DNA from: Terriglobia bacterium
GTDB taxonomy: Bacteria > Acidobacteriota > Terriglobia > Terriglobales > Acidobacteriaceae
Length of the DNA stretch: 64,000 nt
Direction of reading: 5' to 3'
Assembly: GCA_020073495.1 (NCBI GenBank)
Contig: JAIQFD010000003.1
Span: forward strand, 496,001 to 560,000
The position numbers and the translations under genes are program-made. A model generated the notes under the pieces. That model saw only the letters and a list, made by a program, of their open reading frames with translations, had not been told where the DNA came from and did no database searches. Positions 50,196 through 61,420 of this stretch are shown here, piece after piece. Every line of letters starts with the position of its first letter. Within the stretch, counting starts at the first letter, position 1.

Positions 50196-50278
50196 TGGTC
50201 GGGGCGACAGGATTTGAGCCTGTGACCTCCTGCGCCCAAGGCAGGTGCGCTCTCAGGCTGCGCTTACCTGGTTCCCCG
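50196..50278 (-). pseudogene. Degenerate tRNA-Pro(TGG) copy
   Basis: The minus strand shows CGGGG, then an insertion, D arm (GCGC-AGCCTGAGA-GCGC), anticodon arm CCTGC-CTTGGGC-GCAGG with anticodon TGG, T arm with CTCAAAT instead of TTCAAAT, CGCCCCG and ACCA. Compared with a normal tRNA-Pro about six extra bases separate the 5' acceptor strand from the D arm, and T54 is changed, so it is probably not functional. It abuts the glmU stop. A functional copy must exist elsewhere. Confidence 0.65.
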
Positions 50279-50279
50279 C

Positions 50280-51713
50280 CTACTCCTTGGGCCCAGCCTC
50301 TTTTTCCCGTCGCTCCCTGACCCAACCTTCTTTCACGACCTGGCGGCCGCGCCCGATGGCCAGCGATTCCGCGGGGACATCGTCGGTGATGCAGGAGCCG
50401 GCTCCGACGTAAGCGCCGCGCCCGATGCGCACCGGGGCGACCAGAGTGGCGTCGCTGCCGATGAAGGCCCCGTCGTCGATCACGGTGGCGTGCTTTTCCG
50501 TGCCGTCGAAGTTGCAGGTGATGGTCCCGGCGCCGATGTTGACGCCGTCGCCGATGAGCGCGTCTCCCAGATAGGTAAGGTGATTGGCCTTTGAACCTTT
50601 GCCGACCCGCGCTTTCTTGGTTTCCACGAAGTTGCCGATGTGCGCGCCTTCGCCGATCTCGCTGCCAGGACGCAGCCGGGCGAATGGGCCGATGATCGCC
50701 CGCGCTTCCACCCGCGCCTGCTCCAGCATGCAGTGGGCGCGAACTTCGACGCCATCGCCGATCTCGGAACTTTCGATGATGGTGTAGGAGCGGATGCGGC
50801 AATCCGATCCGATCTTCGACTTGCCCAGGATCTGGACGAAGGGCTCGATCACCGTGTCCGGCGCGATCTTCACGTCGGCGTCGATGGCGCACGTCTCCGG
50901 CTTGTAGATGGAGACGCCGCTGGCCATCAGCTCGTAGCACTTGGCCATGCGCATGTGCTGGTCGAGCATGGAGAGCTCCAGCCGCGTGTTGCTGCCCAGA
51001 ACTTCTTCGGGGTTCTCCGCGGGCAGGGCCACGACCTTTAGCTTGGCGCGCACGAATAGCGCCGCCATGTCCGTCAGGTAGTACTCCTTGTGCGCGTTAT
51101 CGGTCTTGAGCTTGCCGATGCGGGCGAACAGAGGCTTGCTTTCGAATGCGTAGATGCCGGAATTCACCTCGCGCAACTTGCGCTGCGGCGGGGTCAGCTT
51201 TTTCTCCTCGACGATGGCCGACACCTCGGCGCCTTTTCCATTTTTTCTGATGATCCGGCCATACCCGTGCGGCTTCTCGATCTCGGCGGTGAGGATGGTC
51301 ATGGCGGCGCGTTGTGCGCGATGAAAATCGCGCAGCCGCTCGATGGTTCCCGCCCAGATCAGGGGCACGTCGCCGGACAGCACCAGGAACCGGTCGTACT
51401 TCGACAGCGCGTCGCGGGCCACCATGATGGCGTGCCCGGTCCCGCGCTGCGGCTCCTGGACGATGAAGTTCACCCCGGTGTCGCCGACCTTGTCCCGCAC
51501 CCGGTCGGCCTCGTGCCCGATGATGACGTAAATGTCGCTGGCGGGAACGACCTTGTTCGCCGCAGCGATCACGTGCGCCAGCATCGGCTTGCCACCCACT
51601 TCGTGCAGCACCTTGGGGTACTTCGATTTCAGGCGCGTGCCCTTGCCGGCGGCCATGATGGCGATGGCGAACTTGCCGGCGGACTTGGCAGGAGTGCTCT
51701 TGGTCTTAGCCAC
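50280..51713 (-). CDS. glmU: Bifunctional UDP-GlcNAc pyrophosphorylase / GlcN-1-P acetyltransferase
   Basis: 477 residues from a GTG at 51713 that follows GAGGA by 5 bases. It makes UDP-GlcNAc, the substrate of MurA. The N-terminal uridyltransferase has IAIMAAGKGTRLKSKYPKVLHEVGGKPML, VIIGHEADRV, QEPQRGTGHAIM and SGDVPLI. The C-terminal half is a left-handed beta-helix with hexapeptide repeats and the acetyltransferase signature RPGSEIGEGAHIGNFVETKKARVGKGSKANHLTYLGDALIGDGVNIGAGTITCNFDG. It lies 78 bases downstream of yvcK on the same strand. Its short basic N-terminal addition (AKTKSTPAKSAG) is unusual. Confidence 0.97.
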   Translation of the reverse strand: MAKTKSTPAKSAGKFAIAIMAAGKGTRLKSKYPKVLHEVGGKPMLAHVIAAANKVVPASDIYVIIGHEADRVRDKVGDTGVNFIVQEPQRGTGHAIMVARDALSKYDRFLVLSGDVPLIWAGTIERLRDFHRAQRAAMTILTAEIEKPHGYGRIIRKNGKGAEVSAIVEEKKLTPPQRKLREVNSGIYAFESKPLFARIGKLKTDNAHKEYYLTDMAALFVRAKLKVVALPAENPEEVLGSNTRLELSMLDQHMRMAKCYELMASGVSIYKPETCAIDADVKIAPDTVIEPFVQILGKSKIGSDCRIRSYTIIESSEIGDGVEVRAHCMLEQARVEARAIIGPFARLRPGSEIGEGAHIGNFVETKKARVGKGSKANHLTYLGDALIGDGVNIGAGTITCNFDGTEKHATVIDDGAFIGSDATLVAPVRIGRGAYVGAGSCITDDVPAESLAIGRGRQVVKEGWVRERREKEAGPKE

Positions 51714-51791
51714 AAAGATCCTCGCTCCGATCCTCGGCGCTCTCAAGCCGCCAGTACACAGAGGCACTTGGAGGAAGCAGAATGATGAAGA

Positions 51792-52901
51792 CTAGCCGCC
51801 TATGTTAACGCGGTCGCGGACGGCTCCGGAAGTTTCTCCCTGCCCGGGCGACTTGGGCTCGGTGACGACGGGGACGCCGCAGGCGAGGTTCAACAGGGCC
51901 TGGGCCACGCGACCGGTGGCATGGCGCGCCACGGGCCCTTCCTCGAGGAAGTCACCGGCCACCACCCGCACTCCCAGTTCCTCGATGGCGGCCGCGTCGC
52001 AGACGGTCTGGGACGCGCCTTCCAGCGCGTACTTGGCCTTGAGGTGCGGCGAAAGAGGAGCGCGATTGATCAGGGCGAAGGCGAAGATCTGCTGCCGCGC
52101 GTGCTTGTAGATGGCCTTGATGTGTTCGGCGGCGGTGAGCCCCAAGCTCTCGTTGGCCTGCGTCATCAGGTTGCAGACGAAAACCTTTACCGCCCGCGAA
52201 CCGGCGATGGCTTCGGGAATAGCGCGGACCAGCATGTTCGTCGCCAGGCTGGTGAACAGCGACCCCGGCCCGACGGTGATCAGATCCGCCCGCTCGATGG
52301 CGGCGATCGCTTCCGGGATCGGCTCCGCGTCGGCCGGGACCATCCGCAATTCGGCGATCCGACCCCGGCTGGCGGTGATCTTGGTCTCGCCCTGCACGCG
52401 CGATCCGTCCACCATCAGGGCGTCGAGTTGCACATTCGAGGTCGTCGCCGGGTAGATGTGCCCGCGCGAGGCGAGAACGCCGGCCGACAACTTGACCGCT
52501 TCGGCGAAATCTCCGGTCACCGCGGCCATCGCGGTGAGGAACAGATTTCCGAAACTGTGTCCTTCCAGGCCGGTCCCGCTTCCGCCGGGGAAGCGGTATT
52601 GGAAGAGCTTGGAGAGCAGCGCCTCGTCCTCCGCCACCGCCACCATGCAGTTGCGGATGTCTCCCGGCGGCAGGATGTTGAACTCCTTGCGCAGGCGCCC
52701 GCTGGAGCCGCCGTCGTCGGTGACCGTCACAATGGCGCTGAGTTCGGCGATGTAGGGGCCCTGCCCGGGAATCGCCCCGGGAGCGGGAACATATTCCTTC
52801 AGGCCTTTGAGCAGGGTAGAGAGCCCCGTGCCGCCGCCGATGGCGACCACACGAAGTCCGCGCGCGGTCTCCGGGTTCTCCCCGCTTTTTGGCACAGGCA
52901 T
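51792..52901 (-). CDS. yvcK: YvcK/GlmR-family UDP-sugar-binding regulator
   Basis: 369 residues. Opens with LRVVAIGGGTGLSTLLKGLKEY, then VTVTDDGGSSGRLRKEFNILPPGDIRNCMVAVAEDE, FQYRFPGG, GHSFGNLFLTAMAAVTGDFAEAV, and ITVGPGSLFTSLATNMLV: the CofD-like fold of YvcK proteins. In Bacillus YvcK (GlmR) binds UDP-GlcNAc and adjusts carbon flow to GlcN-6-P; being next to glmU, which makes UDP-GlcNAc, fits this well. It is needed for growth on gluconeogenic carbon sources in other species. It follows the TPR gene by 9 bases, so the three genes form one operon. Confidence 0.95.
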   Translation of the reverse strand: MPVPKSGENPETARGLRVVAIGGGTGLSTLLKGLKEYVPAPGAIPGQGPYIAELSAIVTVTDDGGSSGRLRKEFNILPPGDIRNCMVAVAEDEALLSKLFQYRFPGGSGTGLEGHSFGNLFLTAMAAVTGDFAEAVKLSAGVLASRGHIYPATTSNVQLDALMVDGSRVQGETKITASRGRIAELRMVPADAEPIPEAIAAIERADLITVGPGSLFTSLATNMLVRAIPEAIAGSRAVKVFVCNLMTQANESLGLTAAEHIKAIYKHARQQIFAFALINRAPLSPHLKAKYALEGASQTVCDAAAIEELGVRVVAGDFLEEGPVARHATGRVAQALLNLACGVPVVTEPKSPGQGETSGAVRDRVNIGG

Positions 52902-52910
52902 GGCTTGATT

Positions 52911-53564
52911 CTACCGCTTCCAGGAAGGCGTGGCGGGAGGGGTTTCCGGTCCCGGCTCCGGATAGAGCAACTCGGTGAATCGTGGATCGTCTGCCAGGTT
53001 CTGAAAATCGGTGTCGTTGCGCGCATGGATGCGGTGCGCCGGATTCAGCCGGATGGCCTGGTCCAGGCGCCGCAGCGAATCTTCCACCCGGCCTTGCAGA
53101 CAGTCGAGCACCGCCAGGCCGTAGATGGCGTAGTCGGCCTTCGCATTCTGCTTCAGGATCTTCTCCAGGTGCGTCCGTGCCTCGTCGTAATCGCCCTGAT
53201 TCATGAGGGCAACGGCGTAATCGTAATGTTCTTCCGACGTTTTGAAAGTCGTGCTGGTGCGCGCCATTTGCTGGTTGCAGATGCTGAAATGGATCGCGGC
53301 GCGGTCTGCGAGTTCGCGGCTCGGACCCTCCACAACCTTTTGCAGAAAGGTCTTGGCGCGCTCGAATTTTCGCTCCTGCATGGCCTTGAGGCCGGCCTGG
53401 TAGTTTTGCACAGCTGAGGAAAACCTGGGATCTTCCATGATCGAGGGCTTGCGCTGGAGTTCGTGCGGAGGCGCCGCTGCCCGCTTCGATTTCCTCGCAA
53501 CAGTCTTATGTTTCTTAGACTTAGGGGAGGAACGTTTAACCTTTGCTGCGGCTTTCTTTTTCAT
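52911..53564 (-). CDS. TPR protein with basic N-terminal tail
   Basis: 217 residues. The first 40 are strongly basic and Ala/Lys-rich (KKKAAAKVKRSSPKSKKHKTVARKSKRAA), like a nucleic-acid-binding tail. Residues 48-185 contain three or four TPR units (SSAVQNYQAGLKAMQERKFERAKTFLQKVV, EEHYDYAVALMNQGDYDEARTHLEKILKQN, YAIYGLAVLDCLQGRVEDSLRRLDQAIRLNP). The end is Pro-rich. First gene of the operon with yvcK and glmU (9-base gap). It may couple cell-wall precursor control to a protein partner; that is inference. Confidence 0.8.
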   Translation of the reverse strand: MKKKAAAKVKRSSPKSKKHKTVARKSKRAAAPPHELQRKPSIMEDPRFSSAVQNYQAGLKAMQERKFERAKTFLQKVVEGPSRELADRAAIHFSICNQQMARTSTTFKTSEEHYDYAVALMNQGDYDEARTHLEKILKQNAKADYAIYGLAVLDCLQGRVEDSLRRLDQAIRLNPAHRIHARNDTDFQNLADDPRFTELLYPEPGPETPPATPSWKR

Positions 53565-53774
53565 CAGGTTGTAACCTTGGCAGGCTGGCCGCAGCGGGAG
53601 CGTGAGACCCCTGTGGAAAACTCATTTTTCGGGGCTCACAGCGGCTGCCTCGATGCATGTGCGCTGGAGTTATACGCGCAATTCTTGCCGCCCGTCAACC
53701 CAAGTTGGGAATGCACCATTCTTGGTGCAAATCGGCTCCCGACACACTGACTCCTGGCTGCCGGCCCCGGCCTC

Positions 53775-54233
53775 TTAGTTGATGTCGAGAGCTTTCTGCA
53801 GATCGATCTGCTGCCACTCGCTGCGCTCGATGCCCTCGCGGATCTGCGCCGGAGTCTTCTTCGCCTTGTTCATCTTGTAGGCGTAGAAAAGTTCCTGCAG
53901 GCAGGTGCCGCAGTGGGCGCCGTGGTCGCCGGCGAAGCAGCTGTGCAGGCTGGTGTGTCCGACGCTGCGGTCGCAGTGGCAGTAGCAGGGCTGCTGGTAG
54001 ATCAAGTTGGGGATGCGGGCCGCCAGCTTGTAGGCATGCGCCTGGAACGCATACTTCAGGCCGACCTTCTGCAGCGCCCGGCCGGAAAGAATCGGGGGCA
54101 GCTTTTCGCCCTTGTTCGGCGGAGCGTCGTGATACGCGGGCACGTCGAGGAACTGTGCCGAGGTGGTGATGGTCAGCAGGCAGACTGCAGCCAGGACCAG
54201 AACGCGCTTCCTTCCCAAATCCATGCTCCTCAT
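53775..54233 (-). CDS. Secreted PCYCGC-motif protein
   Basis: 152 residues from the ATG at 54233 (a second ATG three codons on is possible). A signal peptide ends near TSAQ (about residue 26). The hallmark is PCYCHCDRSVGHTSLHSCF followed by GAHCGTCLQELFYAYKMNKAKKTPAQIREGI, as in the PCYCGC-motif family: six cysteines and three histidines that may bind metal. Conserved AYKLAARIPNLIYQQPCYC precedes. The role of the family is unknown; possibilities are metal binding or redox. It is divergent from lepB (73-base gap). Confidence 0.82.
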   Translation of the reverse strand: MRSMDLGRKRVLVLAAVCLLTITTSAQFLDVPAYHDAPPNKGEKLPPILSGRALQKVGLKYAFQAHAYKLAARIPNLIYQQPCYCHCDRSVGHTSLHSCFAGDHGAHCGTCLQELFYAYKMNKAKKTPAQIREGIERSEWQQIDLQKALDIN

Positions 54234-54302
54234 TGTATCGGAACGCTTCGGATGAGATGCTCCTGCTACCCTTGGGGTTTCTGAAGCATCTAAGTCTCTG
54301 GA

Positions 54303-54308
54303 TATAAT
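54303..54308 (+). promoter_or_regulatory. TATAAT at the lepB start
   Basis: A perfect -10 hexamer overlaps the first possible ATG (54307). If it is used, transcription would begin about 54315 and the GTG at 54316 would be a leaderless start. No good -35 is seen 17 bases upstream. Confidence 0.35.
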
Positions 54309-54864
54309 GAGGCCCGTGAACGAACTCCCGCAGGCTCCGGAACGCACGCGCGTCGGGTCGCTGCTGCACACCTGGCTGCGCGACCTGGTGATCTCGGTCG
54401 GTATCTCCATCTTCATCATCATGTTCCTCTACCAGCCGGTGAAGGTGGAGGGCACCAGCATGCTGCCTGGGTTGGAAGACCAGGAGCGGATCTTCATCAA
54501 CAAGTTCGTGTACCGGCTGGAGCCGATCGAACGCGGCGACGTGGTGGTGTTCCGCTATCCGCGCGACCCGGCCAAGAGCTACATCAAGCGCGTGATCGGC
54601 CTGGCCGGGGACCACATCCGGATCGTTGCCGGCCGCGTCTTCCTCAACGGGCGCCCCATCGACGAGCGCTACGTGCCGCGCGATTTCTACGACGCCCGCA
54701 CGTACCCGGAGGTCATCGTCCCGCCACACACCTACTACGTGCTGGGCGACCATCGCAGCATGTCCAACGACAGCCGTGAATTCGGCCCCGTGGAGGAGCA
54801 GTACATCTATGGCAAGGCCGTCTTCGTCTACTGGCCGGTGGACAAGCTGGGCGTGCTCCGGTAG
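54307..54864 (+). CDS. lepB: Signal peptidase I
   Basis: 185 residues. It removes signal peptides from exported proteins at the outer face of the inner membrane. One transmembrane helix (DLVISVGISIFIIMFLYQP, about residues 26-44) precedes the serine nucleophile in VEGTSMLPGL and the general-base lysine in SYIKRVIGLAGD; GDVVVFRYPRDP, LNGRPIDERY and VLGDHRSMSNDSREFGPV are the conserved boxes. The start is uncertain: ATG at 54307 or GTG at 54316. The many secreted proteins of this window are its natural substrates. Confidence 0.95.
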   Translation: MRPVNELPQAPERTRVGSLLHTWLRDLVISVGISIFIIMFLYQPVKVEGTSMLPGLEDQERIFINKFVYRLEPIERGDVVVFRYPRDPAKSYIKRVIGLAGDHIRIVAGRVFLNGRPIDERYVPRDFYDARTYPEVIVPPHTYYVLGDHRSMSNDSREFGPVEEQYIYGKAVFVYWPVDKLGVLR

Positions 54865-54886
54865 GCGGCCTTTTGCGTACACGTAA

Positions 54887-54955
54887 AAGCAGGTCCCTCA
54901 CCGGAGACCTTGGGCTGAAGCCCAAGGCTACCAGTCGGCTCGGGATGACACTGTG
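54887..54955. repeat. Palindrome-family unit, inverted
   Basis: Reads as the reverse complement of the 46362-46425 unit: GCAGGTCCCTCACC, then CTTGGGCTGAAGCCCAAG, then GGCTACCAG, then TCGGGATGACACTG. It fills the gap after lepB. Confidence 0.7.
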
Positions 54956-54977
54956 TTAGGACTGCTAGACTGTTTCT

Positions 54978-55223
54978 GTGCCTCAGCTTTCGCGAGCCAA
55001 GGTAATCGTCACGTCGGCGCTGGTCGCGGTGATCGCGCTGGGATTCAGCTATTACGTCCTGCTGTTCTGCTACCTGGGATTCCTGCTGGCGACCAGCGGC
55101 CAGGCCGACACCGAACCGGCGCAATCGCCGGTCTTCCGCCGCGCCGCGCTGGCCATCAGCGCCGTGGTCGCGCTGGCGACCTTCTGGTTGTTCTATCGCA
55201 GGCAGACCCAAATGACCCAATGA
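54978..55223 (+). CDS. Small two-helix membrane protein
   Basis: 81 residues from a GTG start. Two hydrophobic helices, about residues 8-40 (VIVTSALVAVIALGFSYYVLLFCYLGFLL) and 55-73 (RRAALAISAVVALATFWLFY), flank a polar loop; the C-terminus is RRQTQMTQ. No family is recognised. It lies 52 bases before carA, whose promoter overlaps its 3' end. Confidence 0.6.
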   Translation: MPQLSRAKVIVTSALVAVIALGFSYYVLLFCYLGFLLATSGQADTEPAQSPVFRRAALAISAVVALATFWLFYRRQTQMTQ

Positions 55224-55248
55224 CCCGGTGCTCGACTTCTGCTAAAAT
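55220..55248 (+). promoter_or_regulatory. Candidate sigma-70 promoter of carA
   Basis: ATGACC (55220-55225), 17-base spacer, TAAAAT (55243-55248); start codon 27 bases further. Confidence 0.45.
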
Positions 55249-55275
55249 CCCAAAAATCCACTCCCCGGAGTCCCA

Positions 55276-56406
55276 ATGCAAGCAATCCTTGCGCTGGAAG
55301 ACGGAAAGATCTTCCGCGGCAAAGGTTACGGCGCTAAAGGCGAATGCTACGGGGAAGTCGTTTTTAATACTTCCATCACCGGCTACCAGGAAATCTTCAC
55401 CGACCCTTCCTACTGCGGCCAGATCGTCGTCCTGACCAACCCGGAGATCGGCAATTACGGCACCAACCCCGACGACAACGAGGCCACGCGCCCGTACATC
55501 GAAGGCCTGGTGGTGCGCGAGTTTTCGCGGGTCAGCTCCAACTGGCGCTCGCAGGAAGTGGCGGACGAGTACCTGGAGAAATACAAGATCCCCGTCATCG
55601 CCGACATCGACACGCGCGCCCTGGTGCGCCATCTGCGCGACCACGGGTGCAAGCGTGGCGTCATCTCTTCGCTGGAAAGCGATGCCGAGAAGCTGATCGC
55701 CAAGGCGCGCTCCATCCCCGAGATGGCGGGTTGCGACCTGGCCAAAGTGGTCTCCACCAAGCAGCGGTATCTGTGGGAGCTGGGAGAGCGCTCGCACGAG
55801 CCGACCGAGGTGGTCGGAGTGAAAGACGAGCCCGCGCGCTTCCACGTGGTCGCCTACGACTACGGCATCAAGCACAACATCCTGCGCAAGCTGGCTTCGG
55901 AGCAGTGCCGCGTGACCGTTGTGCCGGCGGAGACGTCGGCGGAGGACGTGCTGGCGCTCAATCCCGACGGCGTCTTCCTCTCGAACGGCCCCGGTGACCC
56001 CGAGCCCTGCACCTACGCGCAGGAGAACATCCGCCGCCTGATGGGGCGCAAGCCCATCTTCGGCATCTGCCTGGGGCACCAGCTCATCGGCCTGGCGCTG
56101 GGCGGCAAGACCTACAAGCTCAAGTTCGGACACCACGGGGGCAACCACCCGGTGAAGCAGTTGCAGACGGGCAAGGTCGAGATCACGGCGCACAATCACA
56201 ACTTCGCCGTGGATCCGGATTCGCTGGCCGAAAGCGAGGTCCTCAAGACGCACATCGACCTCAACGACTCCACGCTCGAGGGCCTGCGCCACCGCAACTT
56301 GCCCCTGTTCTCGGTGCAGTACCATCCCGAGGCCAGCCCTGGCCCGCACGATTCGCACTACCTGTTCAAAGATTTCGTGAAGATGATGGAGGAGTTCAAG
56401 GGGTGA
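55276..56406 (+). CDS. carA: Carbamoyl-phosphate synthase small (glutaminase) subunit
   Basis: 376 residues, normal length. It releases ammonia from glutamine for CarB. N-terminal domain: LALEDGKIFRGKGYG, GEVVFNTSITGYQEIFTDPSYCGQIVVLTNPEIGNYG. C-terminal class I amidotransferase: catalytic Cys in GICLGHQLIGLALG, with HHGGNHPVK, ITAHNHNFAVD and QYHPEASPGPHDS giving the His/Glu pair. A clear promoter precedes it. The stop overlaps the GTG of the next gene (GTGA at 56403-56406). Confidence 0.97.
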   Translation: MQAILALEDGKIFRGKGYGAKGECYGEVVFNTSITGYQEIFTDPSYCGQIVVLTNPEIGNYGTNPDDNEATRPYIEGLVVREFSRVSSNWRSQEVADEYLEKYKIPVIADIDTRALVRHLRDHGCKRGVISSLESDAEKLIAKARSIPEMAGCDLAKVVSTKQRYLWELGERSHEPTEVVGVKDEPARFHVVAYDYGIKHNILRKLASEQCRVTVVPAETSAEDVLALNPDGVFLSNGPGDPEPCTYAQENIRRLMGRKPIFGICLGHQLIGLALGGKTYKLKFGHHGGNHPVKQLQTGKVEITAHNHNFAVDPDSLAESEVLKTHIDLNDSTLEGLRHRNLPLFSVQYHPEASPGPHDSHYLFKDFVKMMEEFKG

Positions 56407-56979
56407 GAGCCGCGACCACTGCCGCGATGGTCTTGGCGCTAGTGGCCGCCTTTGTCTCCCATGCCGACGCGGAGAAAAAAGAAAAGAAGATCCCCGATCT
56501 GGCCAAGCTCTGCGGAATGGATACGGATCGAGCCTCTGACGGAGTCTTCGCCAAGGCGCACGGCAAGCAATGGCAGAAGTTCGCCAGCGTGAAGGCGGTC
56601 CCCGAGGATGCCGACAGCGAGATGGCGCAGTACTGGCGAGGAGAACATGGCGGCAGTCTTGTCCAGATGGCCGTCCACGATGGCGTCTACGCGCGTTATC
56701 ACGAATACTGCTTCGGCCAGGAGGGCAAGCTGTCCAGTCTTACCTACGAGACCCGCACCGCACACGGCTGGGGCTTCGCCACGACCGGAACGGTGGACAA
56801 GAACGGCCACTTGGTCCCAGCGTCCTCCCGCTTCTTCGGCGTGCGCACGAACATGACGATCCCGCGCCCGGCGGAGGCCGATGACGCCCCGTGGGCGCTC
56901 GATCCGAGGATCTACAAACGGCTGGACAAACTGCCGTTCGCGAAGCTGATCTCAACGCCGGTGGAACAGAAGAAGCAAG

Positions 56980-56996
<17 letters not shown>
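56403..56996 (+). CDS. Secreted hypothetical protein inside the car operon
   Basis: 197 residues, GTG start in the carA stop (GTGA). It has a signal peptide (about 1-23, [19 protein letters not shown]), then a Lys-rich link and a soluble domain with two cysteines (KLCGMDTD and [40 protein letters not shown]), which may form a disulfide. Its last codons overlap the first of carB by 17 bases, so it is coupled on both sides. A periplasmic protein has no obvious link with carbamoyl phosphate. No family recognised. Confidence 0.72.
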
Positions 56997-60258
<3,262 letters not shown>

Positions 60259-60287
60259 GGTAAGAGTTCTTGTATCTTGCGCCGGAA

Positions 60288-61166
60288 TCATCCGGTGGGC
60301 TTCTTCACGTCTCGCTCGATCACCCGCAGGAAGTCGGCGCGAGTGAGCGTGTCCCGTGTGCCAAACCATTTCACGATGGCTTCCAGTGCAGCCTCGGCTG
60401 GGGTTCCCGCTGTGCGTACGGCGGGTGGAGCGAGAGGCACGACCTTCGGCTTGGGTTGGGTCTTTCCCGAAAGCACTTCGATGACGCGCTTCAGCACGGC
60501 AATCTGCTCCGGCGCCGTCTCCACGAACGCGATGCCCATACCGAAGCCGGGATGATGCGAGCGCACCCCGGCCCGCGTCCGCACCCGCTCCTCGGCCACA
60601 TTGATGACCAGTTCGAGGGCAGTGTCCACAGGGTAGGGCGATGTCAGCTCCACGTAGCAGCCGCCCATGCAGATGTCGGAGATCTTGGCCCAGGTGGTGA
60701 ACTGTGTCCCGGCGATGCGGATCTCCACAGAGCCCGTGCATTTGTACCGTGGGTGCCGGCGACGTTCCTGCTGCTCGCGCCGCTCCAGCACACGCCGGTC
60801 GATCACCCCGGTGGTACCTGGCGGAGCCAAGTACGGAATGGAGGGATCGAACGTGTCCGGTCCCGGCGGCGGCAATTCCATCCCGAAGGCGTTTTTCATG
60901 GGATGGATACTTTGCAGGCCGGCGCATCCGGCCATGCGCGTGCCGCGGTCGCCGACCCACGCCACGCGGAACTGGGCCTTCTGTCCGTTGTGCTCCAGCG
61001 TGATGATCTCGTGGACGCGGACGATGCACTGGATGCCCTCGAGGCGGGCGCCGCTCTGGCTGATATCGGTGACGCACGCCATCTCCGAGAACGGCTCGCC
61101 CCGTGCGTTGCTGCCGTGTACCTTCACCGGTAGCACGATCCGTTCGCGTTGCTCTCGGCGTGCCAT
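60288..61166 (-). CDS. Double PilZ-domain protein
   Basis: 292 residues. GAGG lies just before the ATG. Two PilZ domains can be read: residues 1-95 with RREQRERIVLPVKV and D-I-S-Q-S-G-A-R-L, and residues 133-235 with RRRHPRYKCTGSVEI and D-I-C-M-G-G-C-Y-V. The R-x3-R and D/N-x-S-x2-G motifs bind cyclic di-GMP; the first domain is intact, the second has Cys for Ser. A C-terminal helical part (AEAALEAIVKWFGTRDTLTRADFLRVIERDV) may contact a partner. It is cytoplasmic and may respond to the HD-GYP regulator elsewhere in the window. Convergent with carB. Confidence 0.88.
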   Translation of the reverse strand: MARREQRERIVLPVKVHGSNARGEPFSEMACVTDISQSGARLEGIQCIVRVHEIITLEHNGQKAQFRVAWVGDRGTRMAGCAGLQSIHPMKNAFGMELPPPGPDTFDPSIPYLAPPGTTGVIDRRVLERREQQERRRHPRYKCTGSVEIRIAGTQFTTWAKISDICMGGCYVELTSPYPVDTALELVINVAEERVRTRAGVRSHHPGFGMGIAFVETAPEQIAVLKRVIEVLSGKTQPKPKVVPLAPPAVRTAGTPAEAALEAIVKWFGTRDTLTRADFLRVIERDVKKPTG

Positions 61167-61420
61167 GCTAACCTCGATCGCCGGACGGCGTGCGACCTAC
61201 TTCTGATCTAGCACGTCTGCTACCACCGTCCGACGTCCTGGTCCGCTAGGCCTAGTATGCGCGCGGGTGAAGAATCCGCTAGATAACTGGGGTACCCGCG
61301 GCATAGCTTTCGTAACCGAAATCTGGAGTGGTTCGCTTTCGGGAGCGCCGTTTCAAGCCGGGAATCAGGCTGTAGCCAGGGCCCGTACGCTAGAATCCTC
61401 TCCTCCAAGGAGTTGCGCTC

